Positions 39,539 through 52,170 of a stretch of DNA of 64,000 nt are shown here, piece after piece. Each line of letters begins with the position of its first letter. Within the stretch, counting starts at the first letter, position 1. The position numbers and the translations under genes are program-made. Source of the DNA: Mesodorylaimus sp. YZB2_4 (taxonomy: Eukaryota > Nematoda > Enoplea > Dorylaimida > Dorylaimidae); assembly GCA_030248295.1 (NCBI GenBank), contig JASANH010000882.1, positions 248,001-312,000 on the forward strand, written 5' to 3'. Below the pieces are notes generated by a model. The model did not search any database. It had not been told where the DNA came from and saw nothing but the letters and a program-made list of their open reading frames with translations.

Positions 39539-39766
39539 TGTCGCGTCATCGCGAACTGTTAGCTTAGTGTTTAGATTGTAGTGATGAATGTTTACGATCT
39601 GCCGGCTAGCACCAGTAGCTATGGGGCGATAGGCCCGACCCCTAAGCTATCCCACAGTTAGGGAGTAACCTTTGCTTTGTGTAACTTAATGGAAAAGGTG
39701 TGTGTATAGTTCAGAGTAAAAGAGTTTGTGAACGGTCGAATTACTGATGTGGAAAGAGTCGCCACA
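39539..39766 (+). repeat. Left LTR (228 bp)
   Basis: Starts TGTCGCGTCATCGCGAAC and ends GTCGCCACA. It lacks the AATTA found after GATCTGCCGG in the right LTR. Confidence 0.93.
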
Positions 39767-39771
39767 TAAAG

Positions 39772-39786
39772 TGGTAGCAGAACTGT
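39772..39786 (+). other. Candidate tRNA primer-binding site
   Basis: TGGTAGCAGAACTGT starts five bases after the left LTR, the usual place for a primer-binding site; it begins with TGG as such sites do. The matching tRNA was not identified. Confidence 0.6.
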
Positions 39787-40264
39787 ACGATTATTGAGCG
39801 ATCCTGCGTTTCGGCATGCATGAACTTTTGGATTTTGGAGTGAATTCATTCTGGCCATTGGTATGAGGTCAGTTTTCTGCATTTTGCATGTTGCGGTTGC
39901 CACTTTCTTCGAGCGAGTAGTCTGTCCTCCTAGCTAGGAAGGAGCTCATCACGCGCCCTGTAGGAAACGAAGGGTTGGCTGCGGTTCCTTTCTACCTGGT
40001 CATTTTTGGACCGTTAGGCTGAGGCGTACGGGAGCCTGACGAAAGCTGAGGAGTGTGCTATGCTTTGTGTTCTAATCCTGACCGTCCGTTTGGCTGTTGA
40101 CCTTTTCTGCGATTTTTTCTGAGCGACTGTAACGTCACACGTTCCGCTCTTCTCTTCCGCTGTGGAGGACCACTTGGACGTCATAGTGATTTCCGTTTTC
40201 TGCTTTGGAGGCCCTCCGCTTTTCCTGAGTTTTCGATCGGTCATTTTTCCGGATTTAGTCGACG

Positions 40265-41754
40265 ATGTCGAGTATTCTTCGTTCCTTGAGACCGGTTCGA
40301 AACGAAATCAAGAAGTCAATGGCTGAGAAGCCGGCCTTGACTATGGCTTTCCAAACTGAAGCAGCCCGTGATACCTACATCATGGAGACAGAATTCTTCG
40401 TCAATAAGCTAAAAGCCCGCCGTAATGCATTCTTCCAGCTCCATGAGAAACTGATTCAGATAACCTGTACGACGAAAGCTGATCAGAAATCAGTCGATGA
40501 GGTCGCAGAAGCCGACTCGAATCTGATACTGGAACTGGATGCTGTGATTGAGGAAATTTCCGTCGTTCTGAGCACCCTCAATCGAGCCCGTGACCGTGAT
40601 TTTCAGCGCAAGACAAGCAATCGCTGCGGACCTGGATCGTCAGCAAGCGGTGGCCGCCCCGAGTGTAAAGCTGCCCAAAATCGATTTGAAGAAATTTTCT
40701 GGTGATGTCATGCAGTGGCATGAGTTTTGGGACTCCTTTGAAACGGCCATTCATGACAACACTACCCTCTTTGATGTTGACAAATTTAACTATTTACGTG
40801 GCCAGCTGCTTGGGGAAGCCAAGTCAGCCATCACAGGTCTGTCCTTGAAAAAGGAAAATTATGCGCATGCGGTCGAAATTTTGAACAAGAGGTTCGGCGA
40901 TAAACAGGTGGTCGTCGACTCGCACTATATGGCCCTCTCGACTCTGCAGGCGCCACCAGATCAGACGTGTAAAATCCGTTTTGTGTGGGACAAAGTGGAA
41001 AGCATCTTCGTTCGTTGGAAGCCCTAGGCGAAGAGATCGAGCACGGACATGTCGTGTCAGTGATTTTTTCGAAACTACCGCGCGATGTCATTTTGCGTGT
41101 GGAAGAAAATCGGGGAGATGAGGCTTGGACGGTAGCCGCACTACGAAAAAGGGTACAGAAGCTGCTCGAAGCCCGAGAACTGGCTGATCAGCATCACAAG
41201 CCATCCGTATCCGTGGCACCGAAACCTACAACAGGTTTTTTGCATGTGCACAATGGACCCCAGAAGAGATCTGGAGGATATCACATGTCGACCGATGACC
41301 AGAAAAAACAGGGCGGATATCACACGACGACAGGCTCCCTTTTGACCCACTCCAGAACTGAGAAGACGCAGAATAGCAAATGTTTCTTTTGCCAAGGAGA
41401 CCATTGGGCTGATGAATGTCCAGTGTATACTGCAGTTGAAGCCAGGAAGAAACAGATCAAGGAAAAATGTTTCGTCTGCATTCGAGAAGGTCATAGCCAA
41501 AAGGCTTGCAAATCTGAAAAGGCATGTGTGCACTGCAAACAGAAGAAACGTCATCATCGAAGTTTGTGCCCAAAGAAGTTCTCCATGCAGGATCCGAAAA
41601 AGGAAGCTGCCTTTCCTGTTTTGGAAGAACATCAGAAAACCGAACCTGAGGGGCACAAGCCTGAAAATGCCCTGGTCAATTTGGATGGACGTGGTCTTCT
41701 TCAAACTGCGAGTGCACATGTCATGACCCCACCGTCGCCGCATGAAGAAAAGGT
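40265..41754 (+). pseudogene. BEL/Pao gag remnant with zinc knuckles
   Basis: Starts at an ATG (MSSILRSLRP) with an N-terminal coiled-coil-like, charged segment, then the conserved KLPKIDLKKFSGD...WHEFWDSFE region of BEL gag and an SLEALGEEIE segment. Three zinc knuckles follow at 41381-41574 (CX2CX3HX4C, CX2CX4HX4C and a third CX2C...H...C). The frame shifts near 40610 and returns near 41013, so the two shifts compensate but scramble the region between them for a normal ribosome. In life, gag would form the particle and bind RNA. It continues into pol in the same frame. Confidence 0.9.
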
Positions 41755-44700
41755 CAGGCTAGTCTTCGACTGTGGGAGTCAGCGCACATATGTGACCGAG
41801 GAGCTGGTCGCAAAATTAAAAGCAGAACCGCAGTCTCATGAGACACTGCAGATTTACACGTTTGGTGGGATCGAGGCTACGCGGATTCGGACCAAGGTGG
41901 TCAAACTGAAACTGAAATTGCTAGATGGATCCGCCATGGAACTCCTAGCAAATACTGTCCCAAGAATTGGAGAAATTCACCACAAGTTGGTGGATGTGGC
42001 CAGATACGGAGCATTGTATCAGACAATGCCAATGGCGGACCCAGTTGGCAAAAATCCACCAAAACCAGGTATCGACCTACTGATTGGGAATAATTATTAT
42101 TGGGATTTGATCACGGCCGAAAGAGTTGAACTGGGCGAAGGTCTGTATGTGATCGGGTCCAAGTTGGGCTGGGTGGTCAGTGGACCCACTGGTGATACGT
42201 CTGAGTGGTCCAATAAACCATCTGTCACCATGTTAACCCCAGTCGCCAATAATGTGGTTGGTGAATCCTCAGTCGTCAGTGCTGATCAACCACTTCTGAA
42301 GGAAATAAAACTGGAAGATTATATGAGTTTGGAGTCCATTGGAATCAAGGACCAACCCCAAGCTTCTGTTGATGACACCGTCTTGCAGAAATTTAATCAA
42401 TCGATTCAGTACGACGGCCAGCGTTATTTGGTAGCCTGGCCTTGGAAAGATAATGTCGATTTGCTACCTACTAATTATGGTTTGGCTATGGGACGTTTGC
42501 AGTCTTTGATTCGCCGCCTGAAAACGGATCCTGACCTTCTAGAGAAGTACAATGCCATAATCCAAACACAGCTACAGCAAGGTATCATCGAAAGGTACCA
42601 GACCCTGATAACGCAGTCACGAAACGGCATTATATTCCGCACCATCCGGTAATTACTCCTGAGAAAAGCACAACCAAAGTCCGTATTGTATACGATGGCT
42701 CGGCAAAGTCTAGGAAAGACTTGCCCAGCATCAACGAGTGCTTGAACCGTGGTCCAGTTATTTTGGAGGACCTTTGCGCTTTGCTCATGCGATTTCGTCT
42801 GCACAAGGTCGCTTTGACCGCGGATATCGAGAAAGCGTTCCTGCAGATTGGGCTACAACCGGCAGCGAGAGATGTTACCCGATTTCTCTGGCTGAGGGAC
42901 CCGACAAAGCTGGACATGGAAGGCAATCTCGAAGTCTACCGTTTTACCCGAGTGCCAATCGGCATAATCTCGAGTCCGTTTCTGCTTGGTGCCACTATTC
43001 AGTACCACTTGCTCCGAGATGGCTCTGATATGGCCTCAGCTCTGCTTCGGGATTTGTATGTGGATAATCTGATCAGTGGGGCACCGTCCGCGGGTGAAGC
43101 GCATATTTTCTATCAGAAGGCCAAGGAGATCTTTAGCTCCGCGTCAGTGAATCTGAGAGAATGGGCGTCCAATGATCCAGAAGTCATGATGGCGATCCCT
43201 GAAGCTGATCGTGTGAAATCATCATTGGTGAAGATTCTAGGCATGACCTGGGATACCAAATCTGACACCATGCAGTTGAGCCGACCTGGAAGCCAGGCAT
43301 TGGCATTGGACTTTACGAAACGTATTATTTTGCAGTCCATCGCCAAATGTTTTGACCCATTGGGCCTGTTTAGTCCCATCTTGCTTCCCGGAAAGAGCTT
43401 TCTGCAAAATTTGTGGTTGGAGAAGCAAGGGTGGGATGATCCGCTGACGTCTGCCCAGATAGATGAGTGGCAAAAAACCATTCAAGCCGTTGAGCTTGTC
43501 AATTCTGTTTCGGTTCCTCGTTACGCTGGACCTATCAGTGAGGCACCAGACACCGTGTATGAGCTACATTGTTTCACGGATGCTTCGGAGGAGGCCTATG
43601 GGGCTGCTGTTTATTTGCGCATTGGGTCACAGAAAGGCGTTTCATCGCATCTGACCTTCGCAAAGTCGCGGTTGGCGCCAACCAGAGCGATTACCATACC
43701 ACGTTTAGAACTGTTAGCCGCGTCTGTTGGGGGAGTCATGCTGCAATTCGTGGAGAAATCATTGAATGTGGCCATCACGAACCGATTTTTATGGACGGAC
43801 TCTCAATGCGTTTTACACTGGATTCGATCCAGTAAGCCGCTATCCGTTTTCGTGACTAATCGTGTCAAGCAGTTACGAAAAATTCCGCAAATTCAGTTTC
43901 GTTACATCCATACCGATCAGAATCCTGCCGACTTGGCATCCCGGGGATGTAATGCGGAAGAAGTGAGCGAAAGTTCGCTCTGGTGGCATGGACCGCCGTG
44001 GCTGTTGAAGGACAACTCAGCATGGACACCAGACGCTGAGCAGTTTAAAATCGATACAGCTACACTGGAGAAAATTTCCTCAGAACAGAAACCTCGCGTT
44101 TCATTCGAAACTTCTATGCTTAATACTGAACACAATCCGAGCGCGCGGACCAGCCCATTGGGCATTGATTAGAATCGATTTTCCAGTTTGATGAAGTTGT
44201 TAAGAGTCACCGCATGGTGTTTGCGATTTATCCGAAAATTGAAAGACAAGACGTGCTCTGATAAAGGGCTCCTGACTGCTGCCGATATTCAGTCAGCACA
44301 GATCGTATGGGTCAAGCACGTTCAGGAGCAGCATTTCGCGAAGGTGTTTCAAGCAATGGACAAAGGGAAAAGGAGCCCAATCCAGGATCACTTGAACCTC
44401 TGCAAGGGCGACGATGGCATCCTGCGCTGCAGAGGCCGACTAAAGCACGCGAATCTCGAGAAAGATGCCGTTTATCCGATCCTCCTGCCAAAAAAGGGAT
44501 GGTTTACCACGTTGGTCATTCGCAGTTTTCACGAAAGATTACTGCACACTGGCACAGCCCATACCTTATCGCAAATTCGACACACGTTTTGGATCCCGTC
44601 TTGGCGTTCCGTCGTTCGTCAGCACATAAGATCCTGTCTGACCTGCAAGAAGGCCGAAGGGGGACCATATATCCCTCCGCCCATGCCAGATTTTCCTGCC

Positions 44701-45720
44701 TCACGGGTCCGATAGACCGCACCGTTCACGTTTACTGGCTTGGATTATTTAGGTCCACTTTACAACAAACAAGGTCAAGACGCGAAAAAGGTCTGGATAT
44801 GCTTATTTACATGCATGAGCACGCGGGTAGTCCACTTGGAGCTGGTGGAAGATTTGACTGCTGATCAATTTCTGTTCTGCCTCCGCCGGTTCATCTCCAG
44901 ACGTGGTACACCTTCCCATATTTTGTCCGATAATGCTGCGCAATTCAAACTGACGAAGTCAGCTGAGGAAGACTTGTGGCATACAGCCACGAAGGACGAC
45001 AACGTACTGTCCTATGTCAGCAATCTTGGTATCCGATGGACGTTTATTCCAGAACGGGCACCCTGGATGGGTGGAGTGTATGAACGATTGGTTCAACTGG
45101 TCAAGCGATCACTTCGCAAGTCACTTCAGCACCTGTGCCTCTCGCAGATGCAGTTACAAACAGTCCTCACTGAGGTGGAGGCTATGTTGAATTCGAGGCC
45201 ATTGGTACATGTTGGTTCGGATTTTCAAGACGGTCGGACACTAACGCCTGCTCATTTCCTGATGCGAAATCCAAAGCTGGGTGTCCCTGGCATCCAGTTC
45301 GAGAACCCCGCCGATCTTGACTACGTGGAACATGAAACTTCAAAAGCCGCGCTGCTACGTCGTTGGAAAAGAGGTGAACAACATTTGCAGGGATTTTGGA
45401 AACGATGGCGTGATGAGTATTTGCTTAGCCTGCGAGAACGCTATCAGCAGCACCTGAACGGCAGGCGCGGTGCTGTCACTCGGCTACCAAAGGTGGGTGA
45501 CATTGTGCATATCCGCCAGGACACGCCTCGTGGAACCTAGCCATTGGCGATGATCGTACAGTTGATTTCAAGCTCAGACGGCGAGATTCGAGCGGCCAAG
45601 GTCAAAACCGCATCTGGAAATGTGCTTACGCGCGCTGTCTTGCATTTGCATCCTTTAGAAGTTCATGATGACTCGGACGACATTGCCGTACGAGACGAGG
45701 GCGTTCAAGCTAAGAAGCAG
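41755..45720 (+). pseudogene. BEL/Pao pol remnant: protease, RT, RNase H, integrase
   Basis: The protease has LVFDCGSQRTYV, where DCGS stands for the usual D[T/S]GS. The pre-RT region ends with QQGIIERY. A frameshift lies near 42635. RT follows, with a VRIVYDGSAK segment, ALTADIEKAFLQIGL and the catalytic box YVDN at 43057-43068. RNase H has CFTDASEEAYGAAVYL, LWTDSQCVLHW and PADLASRG. The integrase zinc finger (HTGTAHTLSQIRHTFW, SCLTCKKAEGGPY) and core follow, with DYLGPL, HILSDNAAQF and FIPERAPWMGGVYERLV. In-frame TAG stops fall at 44170-44172, 44713-44715 and 45538-45540, and the frame is otherwise open. With the frameshift, these make pol non-functional unless read through. Confidence 0.93.
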
Positions 45721-47660
45721 GAGTCTCCTAGTGCACCACCTTTGCTGCGTCCACAACGCAGAGCGGCGGTTGCCGCCACGGAGCGTATCCGAAATATGGC
45801 GCAGGAAAGTGATAGTGACAACGAAGGTGAATCCATTGGTTCCGCTTCTGTCAAGGCTCATCCGAAAAAACTTCCATCCGTCTCTTTTTTCCTCTTGAGC
45901 TGCCTTATTGCAGTAATGCTCTCTCATGCTGCCGCAAAACCGATGATTTGCGAGGATGGAAGCGCGAAAATGGTGTTCGACTTGGGTCCCATAGCCGCTT
46001 GCAGCTTTAATCGTACCCAGAAGGTCGAGAAAGTTTATCAGGCAACCATAAGGCTTTTCAAGAAAAATATTGCCCGACACACCAGTCCAGCGCATAAGTG
46101 TTCCAAAGTCACCACTGTCAGCGAAGCCTGGACGGGTTTTGCCAAAACTGGCTGGGACCACCGGACCAAAGAAGAGTCGGTACCTGTCCCCGAGGTGGAC
46201 TGCAAAGCAATGATCCGTGACCGCCGCTGTTCAGAAGGCCCTCTTTTGGGAGGGGACGTTGCGTCATTTACTGAAAATAAAGAGCAGCCGCCCTACACCT
46301 CAGGCAATGCCTGGGATTGCTGCAAGTGGATGACCGCAACAACGACCAATTGTTTTCTCCAGCAAGGCAAGGTCTTCCAGACATCCAGAGGTCAGATGGA
46401 GTCTAACCTGGGCAATGTGATTGACTGTGCCTACGAAAAAGGGAGCTGTCCTTTGCCAGATCACGGGATGTTGATTTGGAACCCAAACAAAAATGCTAGC
46501 TGCGAGTACATATTCTGGAAAGAGATTGAAGGAAAAATGTGGAATAATCAGTTTCTAAGTAGTGACATGGAAATAGCTCTGACGTGAAATCAGGCACAGA
46601 AAACCGTGACGACATGCGAGGGCACGACAACAACTCTCACCGACCAAGGCGTACCCTTCAGTGAAATACGCAGTACAGCTTTATCACGGAGCCAGCTCGA
46701 TGGGCCGAGAGAGAAGCGAGACACCGACGCCACTGGTTGAGTTGCCATGCGTCTTTAAGCCCTAGAAGTACGCCTCGATAGCCTTTTCCGGGAATCCCTC
46801 AATAATGTCTTCAGCACCGTGTGCCAGACTATCAAGGAACTCCAAGAAATTGATTTGGTCTTCGCCCACGCGGAGCCAACCTTGATCGCTAGACGACTTC
46901 TCAACGACAGTCAAATTATGGCGCGAATGTATGGCCAGTTTCTTGAAGTATGGCCGTGCAGCCCGGTGGACCGGTTCGAGTTTTGCAAGATGGGAGACCG
47001 ATGCACCGAGTGGATCCCTGTGAACTTTACAGTACGAGGCACATCTTCAATTGGATACATGGATCCCAAAACATCCATTATTTATGCAAATTCTGCCCCC
47101 ATTGATTGTGATTTAGCCCATGAAGTCTACATCAGTGATCCCAACCAAGGCTTATTGGTGTACACCGCACACAACGGGATCGACAAGCCGTTTGCAGGCC
47201 AATTAATCAAGCATGCACTGCACTCTTCTAAGATAACAGAATACGTTGACTTTACAGCAGTTATTCACAAGCACATACAGTTGTATACCCAGAGAGAGCT
47301 ACGAGCACTAGCAGTCTAAATGACCTTTTCGCCACAGTGGACGGGCAAGCATAAATCTTACGACAGTTAGCACAGGTGGCACATGATATCCCTAAATCCA
47401 AGGACGCCCAGGCCATTCTCGAGGCAGTGAGCAGCCTGACACCGTGGGGCCTCATCAGCCATTGGGCCAGCAAGATTTTGTGGATTTGGGTCTACAGTTG
47501 CTGTACTCTAGTGACCTTGCAATTCATTGGGTCATGCGCTGTCAAGTACGTGCGTCGGCGCTTCCGCGCCAAAGGAGCCACCGAACCCCCAGTCGAGGGG
47601 CGTCCACGCATCATTACGTTGGCGGACATTGTGAAAGCGACCACGGCCGACAATCCATGA
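45721..47660 (+). pseudogene. BEL/Pao env-like glycoprotein remnant
   Basis: It follows the integrase C-terminus in the same frame. A hydrophobic, signal-like stretch (FFLLSCLIAVMLSHAAA, about 45886-45940) leads into a cysteine-rich, sequon-bearing ectodomain. A furin-like R-E-K-R lies at 46708-46719. A second cysteine-containing part runs from 46819 to 47319, and a shifted frame near 47400-47660 has a strong membrane segment (LWIWVYSCCTLVTLQFIG) followed by a basic tail. Breaks: TGA at 46585, TGA at 46738, TAA at 46756, TAA near 47317 and a frameshift near 47340. The layout of signal, cleavage site and C-terminal anchor is that of a class of retroviral envelope proteins; no specific viral family is assigned. 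Confidence 0.75.
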
Positions 47661-47680
47661 TGAAATCGTTGGCGTGGGAG

Positions 47681-47914
47681 TGTCGCGTAATCGCGAACTG
47701 TTAGCTTAGTGTTTAGATTGTAGTGATGAATGTTTACGATCTGCCGGAATTACTAGCACCAGTAGCTATGGGGCGATAGGCCCGACCCGTCTAAGCTATC
47801 CCACAGTTAGGGAGTAACCTTTGCTTTGTGTAACTTAATGGAAAAGGTGTGTGTATAGTTCAAAGTAAAGAGTTCGTGAACGGTCGGGTTACTTATGTGG
47901 GAAGAGTCGCCACA
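47681..47914 (+). repeat. Right LTR (234 bp)
   Basis: Starts TGTCGCGTAATCGCGAAC and ends GTCGCCACA, followed by the target duplication ACCAC at 47915-47919. Confidence 0.93.
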
Positions 47915-47919
47915 ACCAC

Positions 47920-49836
47920 TGCTTGCACTAACAGACAGACAACCTGATAAACTGTTTTAAAAAAAAAGCAAACAAACAACGATTCATTTTACGGCCTGGT
48001 TCAAACCGCTTATGAATCTTTGCAGACTCAAATACCTGAAGCACAACCTCTCCGACCCTACCATGATGACTTCCCGAGTTTAGAAATCTTGAGATTAATC
48101 CTGGATCCCGCAAACCAGCACTCTGTATTACAGTACGGGACTCGTTTATTCATAGCCGCGACTTAGACACCAAAAGCGAATTTGCGTTTTATTTCTTGGA
48201 GTCCTAAAGAAATTCAGCGCCCGATAATGGGTGACGCGAGCATTCTGCGCCATGTCGACAATCAAGCGATACTGCATAAAAATCCCCATCAAGCAGCTGG
48301 TTTTGACTTCTAGGAGTTAACAACCAGCGAAACATCAACGAGAACAGGTTAAACCACAACCCGCCTACTGATAGCACACTGCCTGCTGGTCAGCGCAAGT
48401 CGCAACTTGGTTACCGTTTTTGCATGCTACAAAGTGACACATAAGTTTCAGTGGTTGGGCCGTAAATATTAATTATTTAGATGAGAAATGGGAAATGGCA
48501 GCATCAAAATAAAGGATGGAAATGGCCGCAACGTTTCTTTACGATTTTCTGTCCTTCTGATGCTAGCTTGAAAAAACTTTCACACATCTGGAATTGCTAA
48601 TCGCCTAGTAAAATAAAGTTTCGCACTATCACTAGCAGATATGACCAACTTCCGAATACCCATACTGTATCTCGATACTCAAATAATCTGCTGGAGAGTG
48701 CGTAGTTTTATCGTTAGGAAATATTTATCTTGGAACACTTCGTCAAGAGCACTTTATCAATTAAATTTCAGAAATAAAAAACTGACGAGTACAACATTTT
48801 CTCCTTGTCAGCGACTAATTTTGTTCCAGCATGTTTATCGAAATTAGGACTATCAACATTCACTAAACTATTTACCATTTTAAAATAATTTCGTTTTGTG
48901 TGGCCGAGTATGGGTATAACGTCATTGCTTTAATCAAGTTTTTCATTACATTAGTTTCTTAAAGATCATCTATGACGCATGCGCCTGTTGATTGTTCTGT
49001 CGATTCTAATAAAATAGGTACAGTATATTTGACCTATTTTTTCACAACTTTTAGACCATTCGATGGAGATAAAATGACAATGTGCTACGACTAGTGTTGC
49101 CTTGGCTACAGAAAGGCTGCTAGACACGATCCACAAGACTTCTCCTCCATAGAGCTGTACAAAGTGTGCATAATACATGTAAAACACTACCTTGGCCTCT
49201 CTGCATCGAAGCAAAATAGTTGAAACGAGAACTTGAGAAGGATTTCTGTTTCCTGAGCATTCTGGATTAAAAAAAAATAGTTTTTCGACACGCCAGCACA
49301 CACTATCCTTTTCGCGTCAGCCGATAGTCAAATCTTGTATAAGGGACGCCATCCGAGCGTATCACACCACTGTTATTAGAGCCGCACTCGGCATAAATAA
49401 TTGCAGCACTGACTCAGTCAGCCCGCAGTCGCACTACGAATCATTCTCAGGAACGATTCTGGAATGGTTCTCGAGAACCATTCTCCCCTGTGCCTGCTTA
49501 TCGTTAGACCAGCAAACCAGACGCCTAATGCTAAAGGACGATTTTCGCCGGCTAATAACTCGAGAACAAATAGATGAAAATTTTTGATTTTTTGCACACA
49601 TGGCAGAATCGGCCGAATCTACAATCGTGCCAATTTTTATCAAAATCCATCCGGCCGTTGTCGAGTTCCAGAATCCACCTGTTCTCAAGGATTCTCTCAG
49701 CAGAAAAATCTGCTGAATTGGCGCTGATATTAAGCATTCACTTAACCTCCACGTCAGACTATTTGGATCTGCTGTAGACTTACTGTATCTGAGAACTCCA
49801 AAAGCAAAGAACTCATGTTACTTAGGAAAGAAAATG
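47920..49836. other. Intergenic region, nothing recognised
   Basis: No exon or known repeat family is seen, apart from a short stretch near 49425-49515 with TCGCACTACG and AGACCAGC-like ends that may be a decayed relative of the possible MITE at about 35796-35940. Confidence 0.35.
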
Positions 49837-50175
49837 GCAAAAGTGGGGCAGAATTACCAAACATAAGGAAATGCGTCGGGCTGTTTGAATAAGCTGTGTG
49901 GCCGCCAAGGTTGATAAGTTAGTGTACCTGCACATTGTTTTCACGGCTAAACCCTCTGCGTGTCCGTAATCAATAGCCTAATTCTCTGCCTCTGCGTGTC
50001 CGTAATCAATAGGCACAGCGGGCGTGATATAATGCCTGCTTTATGAATGCCTGCCCAAATCTTGTACCTCGTCTAACATAAGCGGTAGGCCGGCAGTTCA
50101 AGCTACATGCTAAATAAACCGTTGAGCTTGCGGCAGGCATGCAATTTGTAAAGTTCTAAAAAAATCCGTAAAATT
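49837..50175 (-). repeat. Duplicated block A, copy 2 (inverted)
   Basis: Reverse complement of 37645-37966. It also has a local tandem duplication of TCTGCGTGTCCGTAATCAAT near 49960-50010 that copy 1 lacks. Confidence 0.85.
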
Positions 50176-50767
50176 GTGGGTCAGAGTTTTTTTGTCCCAG
50201 GGGCTTCTCACCTCTCCCCGCCGCTGCCTGGGCGCGCTGGCTACACTGTTACGAGAGCATATGTTTGGGCGATTGCGATGGCGCGCTCAGGTCTTCGCTA
50301 CTCACGATAAGAACAGGTGTTTCTTTCAAAATGGCGCCATGTCGCCTTTAATTCTTTAAAATGATAATGCATTTCCCCGTGGAACAGTACACACAACATG
50401 ATCTAGCTGCGTCAGAAAAGGACGCACGCACTCTGATATAATGCTAATATTACCGGCTAGCTTGATGGATTAGCTGGATAATGGATGAACTTTAGCTCGT
50501 ATCCTGTTATTTTCTCTCATCTTTCAGGTTTTTCCTTTCTTCCATGTTTTACCATGTTTTAGTTGAACTTACTGTATTTAGCCTACTAAAGGCGAGCAAA
50601 CGGCATTATCCACTACGTCTCTAGAGATCCCTGTAAACATTAAAAGCAAAATATGGAAACCGAGGGCAAGGTGTGTCCTTCATCGCTCAGTCAGTCGACT
50701 CGGTCAGGTTGTCCGTGATCCATACTTATACTATACCTACAGTATAGACCCAAAATCATCTACGATA

Positions 50768-52170
50768 CTGAAGACAGGGTTTCTTGACCTTGCCTTCAAG
50801 ACTTTTCCAAGTGAAAATTTTGTCACCGTGATTTTTTGTGCTTAGTAGCATGTACCCATAAGTGTATGGTGTCGCAAAAGTCAAAAATGTTTCTCACTCC
50901 CTCCTTATGGAAATACACATAAAAACGTATTGCTTGGGTGATATGGCCCATATCTCCATAATATTTGGTCCTGGAACAATCTAGAATAAATCAGAATGAC
51001 CACAAGATGATCAGCTATCGATTGCTTTTTTAAAAACTTCTCCCACGTCCTATCATTCATGAGATATTCCCGCCTAAATTCAGATTTCAAAAGTTTTTCA
51101 CACACTTGCGCGAATAACTAGAAGTACAAAAAAAACGAACACCCCAGTGAAAATTTCACCATGTATGCCCCTCAGTTCCCGCTTTCAGAAAATATAGGTA
51201 TATGCGTTGTCTTTACATGTTAGAGTCAATCGCAAAAAAAACAGCAAATTACTGACTATGGTTTTATTTCACGATTTTTCGAATTCGATCGCTAAAATCG
51301 ACATCAAACATAGCCCATCTTGTACAGCAGAAAAAATGCTACGAGAATAGTCCTGCCCCATTTTCAGAAGTCCCACCCAAAGAACCGCGTAGAGGGCGTG
51401 TATTTCTAAAGGTGAGAATTGCAGCTTGCGACGCGTCTACGACTGTCTTTGAGATTATGCGACTGCGCACACGCTTTCGTTGAGGTTGCAAATAGTCGCA
51501 GGCGCGTCGAAAGCAGACCCGCCCTAGGAATGGTACACTTTAGAAATACATGTCCTGTACGCGGTTTTTGTGACTTCTGGACATGACAAAGGGCTACCCT
51601 TTTAGCATTTTTTATGTTTGGCTCCGATATTAGCCTGCGATCATAGTTAAAAGATCGAGAAATACATAGAACCATTGCTAACAATTTCAGAGTTTTTTTG
51701 CGATTTCGACCCTTAGAGGTGAAAATAAAGTGTATAACCACCTATATTTTATGGAAGCGGGTACCGAGGGGCACATATGGTGAAATTTTCACTGGAGGTT
51801 CCGCTTTTTCATTTTGAATTATTCACACAAGTAAGTATGTGTGGAAAAAAATTTAAAATTTGGCTTTAGGCGGGAATATCTCACGAACGGTAAGACCTAA
51901 GAAAGATAAAAAGCATTCGATAAATTATCGTCTTGTGATCATTTTGATATATTCGCTCGAGAATCAAGGAGTGTGCAGATATGGATGATATCGCCCATGT
52001 AACACGCTTTTATGTGTAGCTCCGTGGGGAGGGGGTGAAAAACATTTCTGACTTTTGCGCCACCATACACTCCATGTGTATTTAATTCTAAGCACAAAAA
52101 ATCATGGGGTCAAAATTTTCACTTGGCAAGGTAAGATTCGTATGGGTCGACCCTTACAGAAACCCTGTCT
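50768..52170. repeat. 1.4-kb imperfect palindrome
   Basis: Arms of more than 400 bp (about 50768-51190 and 51760-52170) are reverse complements, for example CAAGTGAAAATTTTG near 50808 against the stretch near 52110, and CAGTGAAAATTTCACCATGT near 51145 against about 51779. A nested pair at about 51380-51408 and 51538-51566 shares the same centre near 51473, so the pairing is nested around one centre. No protein motif is seen. A foldback or MITE-type element is the likely origin. Confidence 0.75.

Larger units (their letters stand above)
39539..47914 (+). mobile_element. Full-length BEL/Pao LTR retroelement with env-like region
   Basis: An 8376-bp element with LTRs at 39539-39766 and 47681-47914, both TG...CA, and a 5-bp target duplication (ACCAC). 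Inside, in order: primer-binding site, gag with zinc knuckles, aspartic protease, RT, RNase H, integrase and an env-like glycoprotein region. The order protease-RT-RNase H-integrase and the YVDN form of the RT catalytic box fit BEL/Pao. Frameshifts and stops break the coding sequence, so the copy is dead. The two LTRs differ by about nine substitutions and a few small indels over 228 bases, which suggests an old but not ancient insertion. It lies between the two copies of blocks A and B. Confidence 0.95.

Noticed and set aside
44170-45540. Reassignment of TAG to a sense codon in this genome.
   Set aside because: The spliced SPT gene and other host genes give no sign of it, and the element also carries TGA and TAA stops and frameshifts, so decay suffices.
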